The position numbers were made by a program, and so were the translations under genes. A model generated the notes under the pieces. It ran no database searches. It was not told the origin of the DNA and saw only the letters and a program-made list of their open reading frames with translations. From Vibrio litoralis DSM 17657 (GTDB lineage: Bacteria > Pseudomonadota > Gammaproteobacteria > Enterobacterales > Vibrionaceae), in NCBI RefSeq assembly GCF_000426765.1, contig NZ_AUFZ01000005.1, positions 25,737 through 89,736 of the forward strand: DNA of 64,000 bases, given 5' to 3'. Below, one piece after another: positions 7,522 through 15,343 of the stretch. Each line of letters starts with the position of its first letter. The stretch's first letter is position 1.

Positions 7522-7537
7522 AGTAAGATCCTTTTGT

Positions 7538-7584
7538 AATCATCATACGCGGGCGCATTCGCTTTATCCCTGCGCATGATGATT
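7538..7584 (-). promoter_or_regulatory. Long imperfect palindrome between the pIII and pVI genes
   Basis: AATCATCATaCGC-GGG pairs with CCCtGCGcATGATGATT across a 14-nt loop. No T run follows on the transcribed strand, so it is not a typical terminator. It could be an mRNA processing site or a structure formed in the single-stranded virion DNA. Confidence 0.5.
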
Positions 7585-7586
7585 GA

Positions 7587-8954
7587 TTACATGTATTTAG
7601 AAATTAATAAGATGGAAGTAACAGAAGAAAAAATAATGATTAACGCTTTAATGATTACCGCCATATCACAAAAAGGTGTGTAATCAATTTCAAAGGTTGC
7701 GATGCCGGCATTAACAGACTTAGGAGCTGGGCAAGTAGCTGAAGTAGATAAACCCTCGCCTTTGGTGTATTTATTCATAACATTGGAAACATCAAGAGAA
7801 CCTGCTTCTAATAGTTCATTAGGGTTTTCATCGATAAAGTTTTGAAGACCATCAGCAATTTGAGAACCGTCACCACCAGAAGATAAGAAGTCGTCCACTT
7901 CACAACGTTTTAACCAATCCTCTTTTGCGAGTTGGCAAATAACAGGGTGTGAAGAACAAGCGAAAGATTCACAAGAATCAGATGTAATTGAGTCACCAGA
8001 ACCAGACCAATCACCACCGTCACCCGAAGAACTGCCGCCACCTCCACCGCCAGAAATGTTTTTAGTGTTTTCACTGATTTGTTTAAGGTAGCCAGTTTTA
8101 ACTTGGTCGTAATCAATAGAGTGATTTAATGACTTGTTAATGTCAGTTAGTAAAGTGGCTTGATCATCAATAAGGCGTTTTAAATTTTCATTAGTGATTT
8201 GTTGTTCATAAAGATTTGTAGATTCAGCACCCGAAACAGGATTACCAGAACCATCAAGAGAACCAGAATCGATTCCTCCACCTGATAAATCATTTGATGG
8301 TGTATATTCACCACTATTTTCAAGAGGAAGATCATCGACCCATTGAGGATTAGAAGCATTGAATTCACAAGATTGACCAGAAGAGACCAAGTTAAATTGA
8401 CAGTTATCAATTCCATTTTCATCAACAGTGCAAACAGTAACGCTGTCACTTGGACGAATAGTGGCAGAACAAGAATCTGAAAAACAAGATGATTTATTTT
8501 TAATTGAACTAGGACCATAAACATTATCAATAATGGTGCCAGAAGGATAACAACCATTTTCTTGTTTTTCCGGTAAGGGTTCATTGGGGATAGTATCGGC
8601 TATTTCATCGGAACATTGACCGTTTTGTGTTTCAAAGCTATGTGGAGATAAACAAACCTTAGAAAAATCTATTTTTACAAGCAGATAATGATTAGAGTTA
8701 TTGGGAGTACAAGAAAAGCCTGAACCCGTACGAACAATAAAGAACGAGTCACCATAATTAGTTTCACATAGAGGATAGCTAGAAGAAGATTCAGCAAATT
8801 GTTTGCATTCATCACTATCTAAAGCCGTTCCAAGAACTTGACCAGTAGGATAATCTTCACATAAAACGCCATTTAATTTATCAACAATCTCAGCTTGAGA
8901 AACAAAAGAAACAAAACCCTGTATAGAGAATAGAAAAAATAAAATCCATTTCAT
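7587..8954 (-). CDS. Minor coat protein pIII, adsorption protein
   Basis: This 455-residue protein has a signal peptide (MKWILFFLFSIQGFVSFVSQA), a Cys-rich N-terminal region to about residue 200 (candidate receptor-binding domains), Ser/Gly/Asp-rich linkers including GGGGGGSSSG, and a C-terminal domain ending in a membrane anchor (VIIKALIIIFSSVTSILLI). The CPAPKS...FEIDYTPFCDMA stretch is typical of the TspB-like C-terminus of inovirus pIII. AGGG lies 9 bases before the ATG at 8954; a TTG nine bases upstream is not convincing. It should bind pilus and TolA and release the virion. Confidence 0.85.
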   Translation of the reverse strand: MKWILFFLFSIQGFVSFVSQAEIVDKLNGVLCEDYPTGQVLGTALDSDECKQFAESSSSYPLCETNYGDSFFIVRTGSGFSCTPNNSNHYLLVKIDFSKVCLSPHSFETQNGQCSDEIADTIPNEPLPEKQENGCYPSGTIIDNVYGPSSIKNKSSCFSDSCSATIRPSDSVTVCTVDENGIDNCQFNLVSSGQSCEFNASNPQWVDDLPLENSGEYTPSNDLSGGGIDSGSLDGSGNPVSGAESTNLYEQQITNENLKRLIDDQATLLTDINKSLNHSIDYDQVKTGYLKQISENTKNISGGGGGGSSSGDGGDWSGSGDSITSDSCESFACSSHPVICQLAKEDWLKRCEVDDFLSSGGDGSQIADGLQNFIDENPNELLEAGSLDVSNVMNKYTKGEGLSTSATCPAPKSVNAGIATFEIDYTPFCDMAVIIKALIIIFSSVTSILLISKYM

Positions 8955-8965
8955 AAATAACAACC

Positions 8966-9043
8966 CTAAAACATGCGTCTGACAGCATCAGTTAAAACGA
9001 AAAGGGTAAAAAACATTACAAGATCGTTGGGCGTGAGAAGCAT
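8966..9043 (-). CDS. 25-residue hydrophobic peptide, candidate pVII/pIX-type coat protein
   Basis: A tiny frame reads MLLTPNDLVMFFTLFVLTDA and ends RRMF. It is one short membrane helix with a basic C-terminus, located between the pVIII terminator and pIII. Ff phages have two such proteins at this kind of position. The ribosome site is weak, so it remains provisional. Confidence 0.4.
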   Translation of the reverse strand: MLLTPNDLVMFFTLFVLTDAVRRMF

Positions 9044-9055
9044 GAGAAAATCCGT

Positions 9056-9087
9056 TTAAAAAAGGGCGATAAATCCTGATTCGCCCT
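9056..9087 (-). terminator. Intrinsic terminator after the major coat protein gene
   Basis: On the minus strand AGGGCGA/TCGCCCT has an 11-nt loop and a following T run. A terminator directly behind gene VIII is usual in filamentous phages and limits pIII expression relative to coat protein. Confidence 0.85.
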
Positions 9088-9100
9088 AGTGAATGGAGTA

Positions 9101-9313
9101 TTAGCCGAAAATTGCAGCTTTAGCCCATTTAAATACAATTGCCACACCTGCAAGAGCGATCATTGTTGTACCGATAGTTGTAATAGCAGTAGTGCCGTCA
9201 GTTTCAATCGCTGTGGTTGTAGCGGTTAAATCAATTGCTGCAAAAGTTGGAGTAGAAGCAACAGCAGCAACAGCACCAAATGCTAAAGCTTTCACGATAG
9301 TTTGTTTTTTCAT
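9101..9313 (-). CDS. Major coat protein pVIII precursor
   Basis: The 70-residue precursor has a 25-residue signal peptide ending TPTFA. The 45-residue mature part begins with an acidic/Thr-rich stretch (AIDLTATTTAIETDG), followed by a membrane helix (MIALAGVAIVF) and a basic end (KWAKAAIFG). This is the standard plan of a filamentous coat protein. AAGGAAAA precedes the start and a strong terminator follows. Confidence 0.92.
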   Translation of the reverse strand: MKKQTIVKALAFGAVAAVASTPTFAAIDLTATTTAIETDGTTAITTIGTTMIALAGVAIVFKWAKAAIFG

Positions 9314-9325
9314 GGTAAATTTTCC

Positions 9326-9532
9326 TTAATAACCAAGTTGTTTTAATGCCAGTCTAAAAACAAAAGACACAGCATAGACGGATGCAGCCGCACCAAATAA
9401 AAGAAATACATCATTTATTTCAAGTGTTGACTGCAAATCTGTTTCAGATAGCAAGTAATACCCATCACACGGAACGGAGCTACTAGAAACAAGATTCTTT
9501 GTGGTTTCATCAACTGTTACGCAAATACTCAT
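9326..9532 (-). CDS. Small prophage membrane protein, unknown
   Basis: The 68-residue product has a polar N-terminus with two Cys (ICVTVDE, SVPCDGYYL) and a C-terminal membrane segment (VFLLFGAAASVYAVSFVFRL). Its ATG overlaps the stop of the upstream 30-residue gene (ATGA). It lies between RstB-like and coat genes, where other Vibrio inoviruses carry small membrane proteins. The function is not known; a minor virion or assembly protein is plausible. Confidence 0.65.
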   Translation of the reverse strand: MSICVTVDETTKNLVSSSSVPCDGYYLLSETDLQSTLEINDVFLLFGAAASVYAVSFVFRLALKQLGY

Positions 9533-9621
9533 TGATTAGCCCACCAATAAAGAAGACACCCTAGAACAAGTGCAGCTAACAAAGTTAGTTGTAAATAGGT
9601 TGATAGGGCATCTAAAGACAT
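9529..9621 (-). CDS. 30-residue membrane peptide, candidate pVII/pIX-type coat protein
   Basis: A 30-codon frame reads MSLDALSTYLQLTLLAALVL and ends LYWWANQ. It is one membrane helix with short polar ends, the size of Ff pVII/pIX. It follows the RstB-like stop by two bases and overlaps the next gene by ATGA, so it fits tightly into the operon. Confidence 0.55.
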   Translation of the reverse strand: MSLDALSTYLQLTLLAALVLGCLLYWWANQ

Positions 9622-9623
9622 AA

Positions 9624-9902
9624 TTAAGCAAGACCTATACAAATGTTACGAGTAGGATCTTCTGGATTTGGAGTTACCTTAAGCTCAACAGGTGTACCAA
9701 GTTCAATACCATCAAACTCATTGATTACATGATTAGCTAGCGGAATCTCTTTAATTTCAAAGCCAACACCAGATTGATTGAAAGATTCAGAATTAATCTC
9801 ACGTAAAGGAACAGCGTAAGAGAGTTGGGCAAAGTCATAGGCGCGATTATTTTTTTTAGAAACACCGGAACGACGATAAGCGGCAAAAAATTGTACTTTC
9901 AT
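9624..9902 (-). CDS. rstB: RstB-like / DUF1293 single-stranded DNA-binding protein
   Basis: The 92-residue protein begins MKVQFFAAYRRSGVSKKNNR and contains YDFAQLSYAVPL and VTPNPEDPTRNICIGLA near the end, the pattern of RstB/DUF1293 proteins of Vibrio filamentous phages. It probably coats the single-stranded genome, as pV does, and in CTX phage relatives it affects integration. AAGGA lies 7 bases upstream. It follows rep in the same transcript. Confidence 0.85.
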   Translation of the reverse strand: MKVQFFAAYRRSGVSKKNNRAYDFAQLSYAVPLREINSESFNQSGVGFEIKEIPLANHVINEFDGIELGTPVELKVTPNPEDPTRNICIGLA

Positions 9903-9913
9903 AATTTAATCCT

Positions 9914-11467
9914 TTAAAAATAAGTTACAGGGTAGTGTTGTTTAAGGTTCATGTTTTGAAGTAATGGATTGAGTTTAAACAATTGGCTTTTGTGTCGTGT
10001 AAGCGACATTTCACCATCCGGCCAAACAATCAAAGACATTGATTCACGTGGACAGATAGGAATTTCTTTAAATTCTAATAATTGATCTAGTAATGGGTTA
10101 TCTACCGAAATACCCAAGTTATCAGCAACAATTTGTGCAGGGTCTGAAGAAAGACCTACTTGATGAGCAAGACGATAAGCAACACCAAACTTATTGGCTA
10201 AATAGTTAGGCTGATTTGCGTAAGGTGAGACAGGTTCCTGATAAGAAGCAGGGCGTTGATTGTCGAAATCAAATTTAATAAGGGTAGATAATGGCATACG
10301 TTCACCTTGGTCTAAGTTTTGTAAGTCGCTTTTAGATAGGCCGATAGCTTTAAGTTCTTTGATATTTCTAGATAGAGTGGCCTTTGATGTATGTGCTTTA
10401 ATTTCTTTATAACCACGGTCACAGAGAGACATGTAAAAGCGAAATATACGATCCGCTTTTGCGTAGCTGATATTCCCTGTTTTAGTGAAAGTAAAATAAG
10501 TTGTTCTTAATAAGTTCTTAATTTTTAAATCATTGTGAAGTTCAATTTCAGTGCCTTCAATGCATTCAAGCATGTCTTGAAACAGGTCTTTAAACATGAA
10601 TTCACAGAAAGAATAACCGTTTAATTGTTCGAATTTTTCAGCGTGTCGAATACAAGCCCAAACACTACTAGTACCAAATAACCGTTTGATGTAACGCTTT
10701 TTACCGCGACCCTCAAAACGTAAACGATTCGCTGCAAAATCTTGAAGTTCATGGGTAGAAAGCTCATTGATGACACGATTAAAACGACCAGTGCGATCAC
10801 GTTTAGCCAGTTGTTTTAGTTCTTTAAGTTGGTTTTGAATCTCATCATCTTTCGAATAGATAACTAGAGTCTTAGCCCGTCCAACGTCTGAATTTTCTTT
10901 AGTGCCACGGGAGAAATAAACGGAGGTTTTGAAATCAGATTGGTTAGACGGGCGAAGATATTTATGTGAGATGTTAGAGAAAGATTGAATAGCTTGGCGA
11001 AGTGCATCACGGCTAGGCATTTGAATAGAATAAGTAGAATCTATTCGTGCATACTCAGCGTTTGGAAGATCTAATGCGTGAAATAATTGAGGATTAGATT
11101 CTTCAATAGACTTTAGAAAGTGTTCAGTGCAAACACGGAGATTATCAGAGCCGTATACGTTGTGACCTTGCATAACTTTAGCAGGTGAAGCTTTAACACG
11201 AACGTAAGCCCAAGGAACATTAGACATGAAATTAGCATCAAACACTTTAACAGCAATGTTAGTGTAAGAACTAGGAAGTGAAGCCCAAGGAGCGTAGAGC
11301 TGATTGAGTGACATTGTATTACCATCAATATCAAACTCTACATCACCAGAAGATACTTTGAAGCCAGTAATAGATTGAAGTTTCTTGAAATCAACAAAGC
11401 CCAAACCATCAGATTCAGTTACGAATTCCGGTTTTAGTGGGATTGTGAGTTCAAGAAAGTCGTACAT
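9914..11467 (-). CDS. Rolling-circle replication initiation protein (phage gene II/X family)
   Basis: This 517-residue protein should nick the double-stranded phage form to start rolling-circle replication. The N-terminal part contains MQGHNVYGSDN and VRVKASP. The middle contains FSNISHKYLRPSNQSDFKTS and TLVIYSKDDEI. The C-terminal X-like part has FYMSLCDRGYKEIK and SKATLSRNIKELKAIG. Together these indicate the phage replication CRI/X type proteins. It is longer than RstA of CTX phage. AAGG lies 6 bases before the ATG, and the gene follows the 106-residue gene by two bases. It diverges from the DUF3693-like regulator. Confidence 0.82.
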   Translation of the reverse strand: MYDFLELTIPLKPEFVTESDGLGFVDFKKLQSITGFKVSSGDVEFDIDGNTMSLNQLYAPWASLPSSYTNIAVKVFDANFMSNVPWAYVRVKASPAKVMQGHNVYGSDNLRVCTEHFLKSIEESNPQLFHALDLPNAEYARIDSTYSIQMPSRDALRQAIQSFSNISHKYLRPSNQSDFKTSVYFSRGTKENSDVGRAKTLVIYSKDDEIQNQLKELKQLAKRDRTGRFNRVINELSTHELQDFAANRLRFEGRGKKRYIKRLFGTSSVWACIRHAEKFEQLNGYSFCEFMFKDLFQDMLECIEGTEIELHNDLKIKNLLRTTYFTFTKTGNISYAKADRIFRFYMSLCDRGYKEIKAHTSKATLSRNIKELKAIGLSKSDLQNLDQGERMPLSTLIKFDFDNQRPASYQEPVSPYANQPNYLANKFGVAYRLAHQVGLSSDPAQIVADNLGISVDNPLLDQLLEFKEIPICPRESMSLIVWPDGEMSLTRHKSQLFKLNPLLQNMNLKQHYPVTYF

Positions 11468-11469
11468 AA

Positions 11470-11790
11470 TTAACCTTTTGAATTAAGTAAAAAGTCAAAA
11501 GGAAATACAGAATTGAACAAATTTACTTCACGATTTTCTAACCAAAAAAAGTTTTTATCGATACGAAGTAAAAAGGTTCTTTTAGATGGAGGTAAACGAT
11601 CACCGAACTTATTGAAATTTTCTAATAATTGAATATCTGAATATCTAAATACTGGAGTGTAAATAGGTTCTCTATTATTAAAAGTCCTAAAGGTAACGGC
11701 ACCTACTTTTCCATCATAAGTAGTAATAAAAAGAGAAAAATGAGAAAAAGTTCCGACAATTTTTGTTTCTATAACGATATCGCTTTTCAT
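11470..11790 (-). CDS. Small prophage protein upstream of rep, unknown
   Basis: The 106-residue product (starting MKSDIVIETKIVGTFSHF) is the first gene of the main phage operon. AGGGG sits 8 bases before the ATG at 11790; a GTG three codons earlier overlaps that site. It has no signal peptide or membrane segment and is rich in Phe and basic residues. I do not recognise the family. Position suggests an early role in replication or its control. Confidence 0.65.
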   Translation of the reverse strand: MKSDIVIETKIVGTFSHFSLFITTYDGKVGAVTFRTFNNREPIYTPVFRYSDIQLLENFNKFGDRLPPSKRTFLLRIDKNFFWLENREVNLFNSVFPFDFLLNSKG

Positions 11791-11981
11791 AATTAACACC
11801 CCTGAAATGTAATTTATTAAGCATGGAGGCGACCGCTAAAAGGAAGATTCAGGGTCGACCTCGTAGCGGTCTAATTGCAATAAGCTGCAACTAAAGCGAA
11901 TCTTAGAACCAAAAAAATGCAACTGCAAGTACCATTTTTTCGCAACTTTTAAGCTAAAATAAGAAAAAAGAGGGTTTAAAT
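11791..11981. promoter_or_regulatory. Divergent control region between the DUF3693-like regulator and the rep operon
   Basis: It contains three copies of YGCAACT (11886, 11918, 11941) and a related TTGCAAT at 11875, likely operator half-sites. It also has an 8-bp inverted repeat GACCGCTA/TAGCGGTC (11831-11871) around a perfect GGTCGACC palindrome. By analogy with rstR-rstA spacing this should be the lysogeny switch. Confidence 0.55.
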
Positions 11982-12350
11982 ATGTATCAAAAACAACTGT
12001 TAGAAGCCTATAAAAAGGCAAAAAAATACACACAAGATAAGCAAATAGCCCATGACTTGAACCTGAATAAGTCTAGAATCACTGAATTAAAGAAAGGACA
12101 ACGCTATCTAACTGATAATGAAGCTGTTTTTTTAGCGGAAGAAGCAGGAATAGAACCAGAAGTGGCATTGTTAGCATGTCATGCGGATAGAAATGAAAAT
12201 GAAAAGATAAAAGCACTATGGGAACATATTGCAAAAAAGTTTAATAGTGTCGAATTTGCAAAGTTATCAATGGTTTGCGGTTCATTCGTGGCACTGTTAA
12301 ATACTGTTAATCAAGGAATGAATGAGTGCGCATTACGTATATTATGTTAA
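11982..12350 (+). CDS. DUF3693-like phage regulator whose 3' end runs into dif
   Basis: This 122-residue protein begins MYQKQLLEAYKKAKKYTQDK and has a helix-turn-helix pattern (KQIAHDLNLNKSRITELKKG), then YLTDNEAVFLAEEAGIEPE, the hallmarks of DUF3693 proteins next to phage replication genes. It is divergent from the rep operon and probably acts as its repressor. GAGGG precedes the ATG. The last eight residues (ECALRILC) and the stop codon are encoded by the dif site; in the excised phage the frame would instead end ECALRGVRLNK. Confidence 0.75.
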   Translation: MYQKQLLEAYKKAKKYTQDKQIAHDLNLNKSRITELKKGQRYLTDNEAVFLAEEAGIEPEVALLACHADRNENEKIKALWEHIAKKFNSVEFAKLSMVCGSFVALLNTVNQGMNECALRILC

Positions 12351-12352
12351 AT
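12325..12352 (+). other. dif: Chromosomal dif site (right prophage junction)
   Basis: XerC arm AGTGCGCATTA, 6-nt centre CGTATA, XerD arm TTATGTTAAAT. The XerD arm is identical to that of E. coli dif and the whole site is close to V. cholerae dif1. It is the target for chromosome dimer resolution and for phage integration. It marks the replication terminus of this chromosome. Confidence 0.93.
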
Positions 12353-12413
12353 GGTGTGTGGCTTTACGTGGAATCTCCCTCATTTATTAATATGAATACC
12401 CTATTTTTGTATT

Positions 12414-12442
12414 AATAGAAGCCATTCAAAATGGCTTCTATT
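12414..12442. terminator. Bidirectional terminator-like hairpin
   Basis: AATAGAAGCCAT/ATGGCTTCTATT with a 5-nt loop lies 24 bases past the stop of the minus-strand gene at 12466 and right of dif. Confidence 0.65.
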
Positions 12443-12465
12443 GCCATATATTACCGTGCTCAACT

Positions 12466-12876
12466 TTAATCAATATTACTGTTTAAAGTTATCCAGTACA
12501 TATTTCCAGTCGGTGTTGAAATCGACCAACGCGAGTTATCTATGCTTGATGTTATTTTGATGTTGATCTGTTGTTCTAGTTGATGGCTTTTATTATCAAA
12601 TGTGACTGAAGAGTTTAAAGTCAGACCCTGTAATTTAGTCTTACTATCAAATGGTTGAGCCAATATCGTAAGTGAATTATCGGTTTCTCTTTCAAAGAGC
12701 ATTGAAAGCTCTATATCATCGACTTTTATTGTACAATTTTGATCTATTTGGCATACCGTATCAGTATGTTTATGTGGTTGGTGTTGAAATGTTCTCCACG
12801 TAAATGCTGTGGCTAATACGCTGAATATGATGAGTATTTGTACAAGTCTTGCTCTGGTGAGTTTCTCGGCTGCCAT
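12466..12876 (-). CDS. Conserved membrane-anchored hypothetical protein next to ccoN
   Basis: The 136-residue product has one N-terminal membrane helix (LVQILIIFSVLATAF) preceded by basic residues. It then has a His-rich HQPHKHTD segment and a periplasmic domain with a CQIDQNC pair and regular beta-strand periodicity. The His/Cys content and divergence from ccoN suggest a link to copper or cytochrome oxidase biogenesis, but this is inference and I cannot name the family. Confidence 0.65.
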   Translation of the reverse strand: MAAEKLTRARLVQILIIFSVLATAFTWRTFQHQPHKHTDTVCQIDQNCTIKVDDIELSMLFERETDNSLTILAQPFDSKTKLQGLTLNSSVTFDNKSHQLEQQINIKITSSIDNSRWSISTPTGNMYWITLNSNID

Positions 12877-13095
12877 TACACTTTTATCCTATGCCACTTA
12901 CTTCAAATTTTTACTAATTTACCTATATAACCTATTCTCATGTCAGGTATAGTAGGCAACGAAAATGTTACTTTTATTGAAAACCATTGTTATCGACTTA
13001 TTTTTAATCAGTTGATGATGTGTGTTTGGGTGACATTACAACACTATTTTCGTGTTGATGCTATGTAGTTAATTATAATATTGGAAGCATTCAAG

Positions 13096-14526
13096 ATGAG
13101 CCAAGAACATCAGCTTGAGCATAATTATAACTACACAGTCGTACGTCAATTCGCCCTAGTTACCATACTTTGGGGTATTGTTGGTATGAGTGTGGGGGTG
13201 TTAATTGCCGCTCAATTAGTTTGGCCACAGCTTAACTTTGATACGCCGTGGTTGACGTACAGCCGTTTACGTCCATTACATACAAATGCGGTAATATTTG
13301 CGTTTGGCACAAGTGCCCTATTCGCTGCATCATATTACGTTGTTCAGAGAACCTGTAAGACCCGCTTATTTGGTGGTTTATTAGTTCCGTTTACATTTTG
13401 GGGTTGGCAAGCCATTATTTTGGCTGCAGTGATCTCACTACCTCTAGGCTATACAACCAGTAAAGAATATGCAGAGCTAGAGTGGCCTATTGATATCGCT
13501 ATTGCGATCGTTTGGGTTGCTTATGCAATTGTTTTCTTTGGTACTTTAATCAAAAGAAATACATCTCATATTTACGTGGCTAACTGGTTCTTTGGCGGTT
13601 TTATACTGACTGTTGCGGTACTACATATCGTAAATAGCATGGCAATCCCAGTTTCATTAGGTAAGTCTTATTCGATTTATTCTGGTGCTGTCGATGCGAT
13701 GGTTCAATGGTGGTATGGACACAATGCAGTTGGTTTCTTATTGACTGCGGGCTTCTTAGGTATGATGTATTACTTTGTACCAAAACAAGCTGAACGACCA
13801 GTCTATTCTTACCGTTTATCTATTGTGCACTTCTGGGGTCTAATTTCTCTTTATATTTGGGCCGGTCCGCACCACCTTCATTACACCGCTTTACCCGACT
13901 GGACTCAGTCATTAGGTATGGTGATGTCTATTATCTTATTCGTTCCTTCTTGGGGCGGTATGATCAACGGTATTATGACGCTATCTGGTGCTTGGCATAA
14001 ACTTCGTTACGATCCTATTCTACGTTTCTTGATTGTTTCTCTGTCTTTCTATGGTATGTCTACCTTTGAAGGCCCAATGATGGCAATTAAGACGGTTAAT
14101 GCTCTATCTCATTACACTGACTGGACAATTGGTCACGTGCATTCGGGTGCTTTAGGTTGGGTTGCAATGGTTACCATTGGTTCTCTATATCACTTGATTC
14201 CTAAGTTATTTGGTCAAGAGCGAATGTACTCTATCAAACTGATCAATGTTCACTTCTGGCTTGCGACTATCGGCACTGTGCTGTACATCGTTGCGATGTG
14301 GATTTCAGGTGTGATGCAAGGTCTGATGTGGCGTGCAGTTAACGCTGATGGCACATTGACTTATAGCTTTGTTGAAACCGTTGAAGCTTCTCACCCATTC
14401 TACTTAGTTCGCTTTATTGGTGGTGTGATTATCGTGTCTGGTATGTTGTTGATGGCTTATAACACATACAAAACTATTTCTGCGCCAAAGGAAAGCTTGA
14501 AAGCTATTCCTCAACCGGCTTTATAG
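13096..14526 (+). CDS. ccoN: Cytochrome c oxidase cbb3-type subunit I
   Basis: This 476-residue catalytic subunit of the high-affinity oxidase has about twelve membrane helices. The haem/copper ligand regions are [37 protein letters not shown] and [13 protein letters not shown]. It reduces oxygen to water at low oxygen tension. I start at the ATG at 13096 because GGAAG lies 8 bases upstream; a TTG five codons earlier overlaps that site. The upstream 220 bases contain no perfect FNR box. ccoO follows 12 bases after the stop. Confidence 0.95.
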   Translation: MSQEHQLEHNYNYTVVRQFALVTILWGIVGMSVGVLIAAQLVWPQLNFDTPWLTYSRLRPLHTNAVIFAFGTSALFAASYYVVQRTCKTRLFGGLLVPFTFWGWQAIILAAVISLPLGYTTSKEYAELEWPIDIAIAIVWVAYAIVFFGTLIKRNTSHIYVANWFFGGFILTVAVLHIVNSMAIPVSLGKSYSIYSGAVDAMVQWWYGHNAVGFLLTAGFLGMMYYFVPKQAERPVYSYRLSIVHFWGLISLYIWAGPHHLHYTALPDWTQSLGMVMSIILFVPSWGGMINGIMTLSGAWHKLRYDPILRFLIVSLSFYGMSTFEGPMMAIKTVNALSHYTDWTIGHVHSGALGWVAMVTIGSLYHLIPKLFGQERMYSIKLINVHFWLATIGTVLYIVAMWISGVMQGLMWRAVNADGTLTYSFVETVEASHPFYLVRFIGGVIIVSGMLLMAYNTYKTISAPKESLKAIPQPAL

Positions 14527-14538
14527 GAGGCTATGAGT

Positions 14539-15156
14539 ATGAGTTCGAATAAGAATCGCCATTCAATAGTCGAAAAGAACGTCGGTCTATTGGCAATTTT
14601 GATGGTTTTCGGTATTAGCTTAGGCGCATTAGTTGAGATCACTCCTCTAATATTCCAAAAGCAAACGACTGAACCAGTTGAAGATTTAAAGCCTTATACT
14701 GCGCTTGAAATGGAAGGTCGCGATATCTATATCCGTGAAGGTTGTAGTGTTTGTCACAGCCAGATGATTCGTCCATTCCGTTCGGAAACAGAGCGTTATG
14801 GTCACTACTCTGTTGCTGGTGAATCAGTTTGGGAACACCCTTTCTTATGGGGTTCTAAGCGTACTGGCCCTGACCTTGCTCGCGTAGGTGGACGTTATTC
14901 TGATGAATGGCATCGTGTTCATTTAATCGATCCTCGTGAAGTTGTGCCAGAGTCTATCATGCCTGGCTATCCGTGGTTGGCGGAAAACACACTAACAGGT
15001 GAATATACTAAGCAAAAACTTGAGTTATTCCGTGATGATTTCGGCGTACCGTACACTGATGAGCAAATTGCTAATGCGAAAAAAGATGTTGAAGGGAAAA
15101 CTGAGTTAGATGCTTTAGTTGCCTATCTTCAATCGCTTGGCCACTCGATGAAATAA
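14539..15156 (+). CDS. ccoO: Cytochrome c oxidase cbb3-type subunit II
   Basis: This 205-residue membrane-anchored monohaem cytochrome c passes electrons to CcoN. An N-terminal helix ([19 protein letters not shown]) is followed by [17 protein letters not shown], the haem-binding CxxCH, and a distal [11 protein letters not shown] carrying the Met ligand. Two ATGs are in frame; GGAGG lies 8 bases before the second (14539) and only 2 before the first, so the second is preferred. Confidence 0.95.
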   Translation: MSSNKNRHSIVEKNVGLLAILMVFGISLGALVEITPLIFQKQTTEPVEDLKPYTALEMEGRDIYIREGCSVCHSQMIRPFRSETERYGHYSVAGESVWEHPFLWGSKRTGPDLARVGGRYSDEWHRVHLIDPREVVPESIMPGYPWLAENTLTGEYTKQKLELFRDDFGVPYTDEQIANAKKDVEGKTELDALVAYLQSLGHSMK

Positions 15157-15166
15157 GGAGAGAGAT

Positions 15167-15343
15167 ATGGATATCGTAACCGTTCATAGCATCTGGACCC
15201 TAGTTTTATTCATCAGTTTTTGTGGTGTTGTATGGTGGGCTTATGGAAGCAAAAGCCGCCAGTCTCGTTTTGATGAAGCTGCGAATCTTATCTTTGATGA
15301 TGAGCCAGTTGAATCAGATAAAAAACAGGGAGGAATGCAGTAA
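15167..15343 (+). CDS. ccoQ: Cytochrome c oxidase cbb3-type subunit CcoQ
   Basis: This 58-residue small subunit has one membrane helix (TLVLFISFCGVVWWAYG) and an acidic cytoplasmic tail (FDEAANLIFDDEPVES). It is thought to stabilise the complex. GGAGAG precedes the ATG, and its TAA overlaps the ccoP start (TAATG). Confidence 0.92.
   Translation: MDIVTVHSIWTLVLFISFCGVVWWAYGSKSRQSRFDEAANLIFDDEPVESDKKQGGMQ

Larger units (their letters stand above)
4730..12352 (-). mobile_element. Filamentous phage (inovirus) prophage integrated at dif
   Basis: About 7.6 kb lies between two dif-type sites. The minus strand carries, in order, an unknown 106-aa gene, Rep (gene II/X type), an RstB-like protein, two tiny membrane proteins around a 70-aa coat precursor, pIII, pVI and Zot/pI. 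A plus-strand regulator diverges from rep at the right end, as rstR does from rstA in CTX phage. No integrase is present, as expected for phages that use host XerC/XerD. No pIV secretin and no toxin gene is present. Codon use is more AT-rich than in the flanks. Confidence 0.92.

Noticed and set aside
11836..12033. Minus-strand frame of 65 codons over the phage control region
   Set aside because: It covers the operator repeats and the start of the opposite gene, starts without a ribosome site, and has no recognisable features.
12960..13095. FNR box before ccoN
   Set aside because: TTGAT occurs twice but without an ATCAA half at the right spacing.
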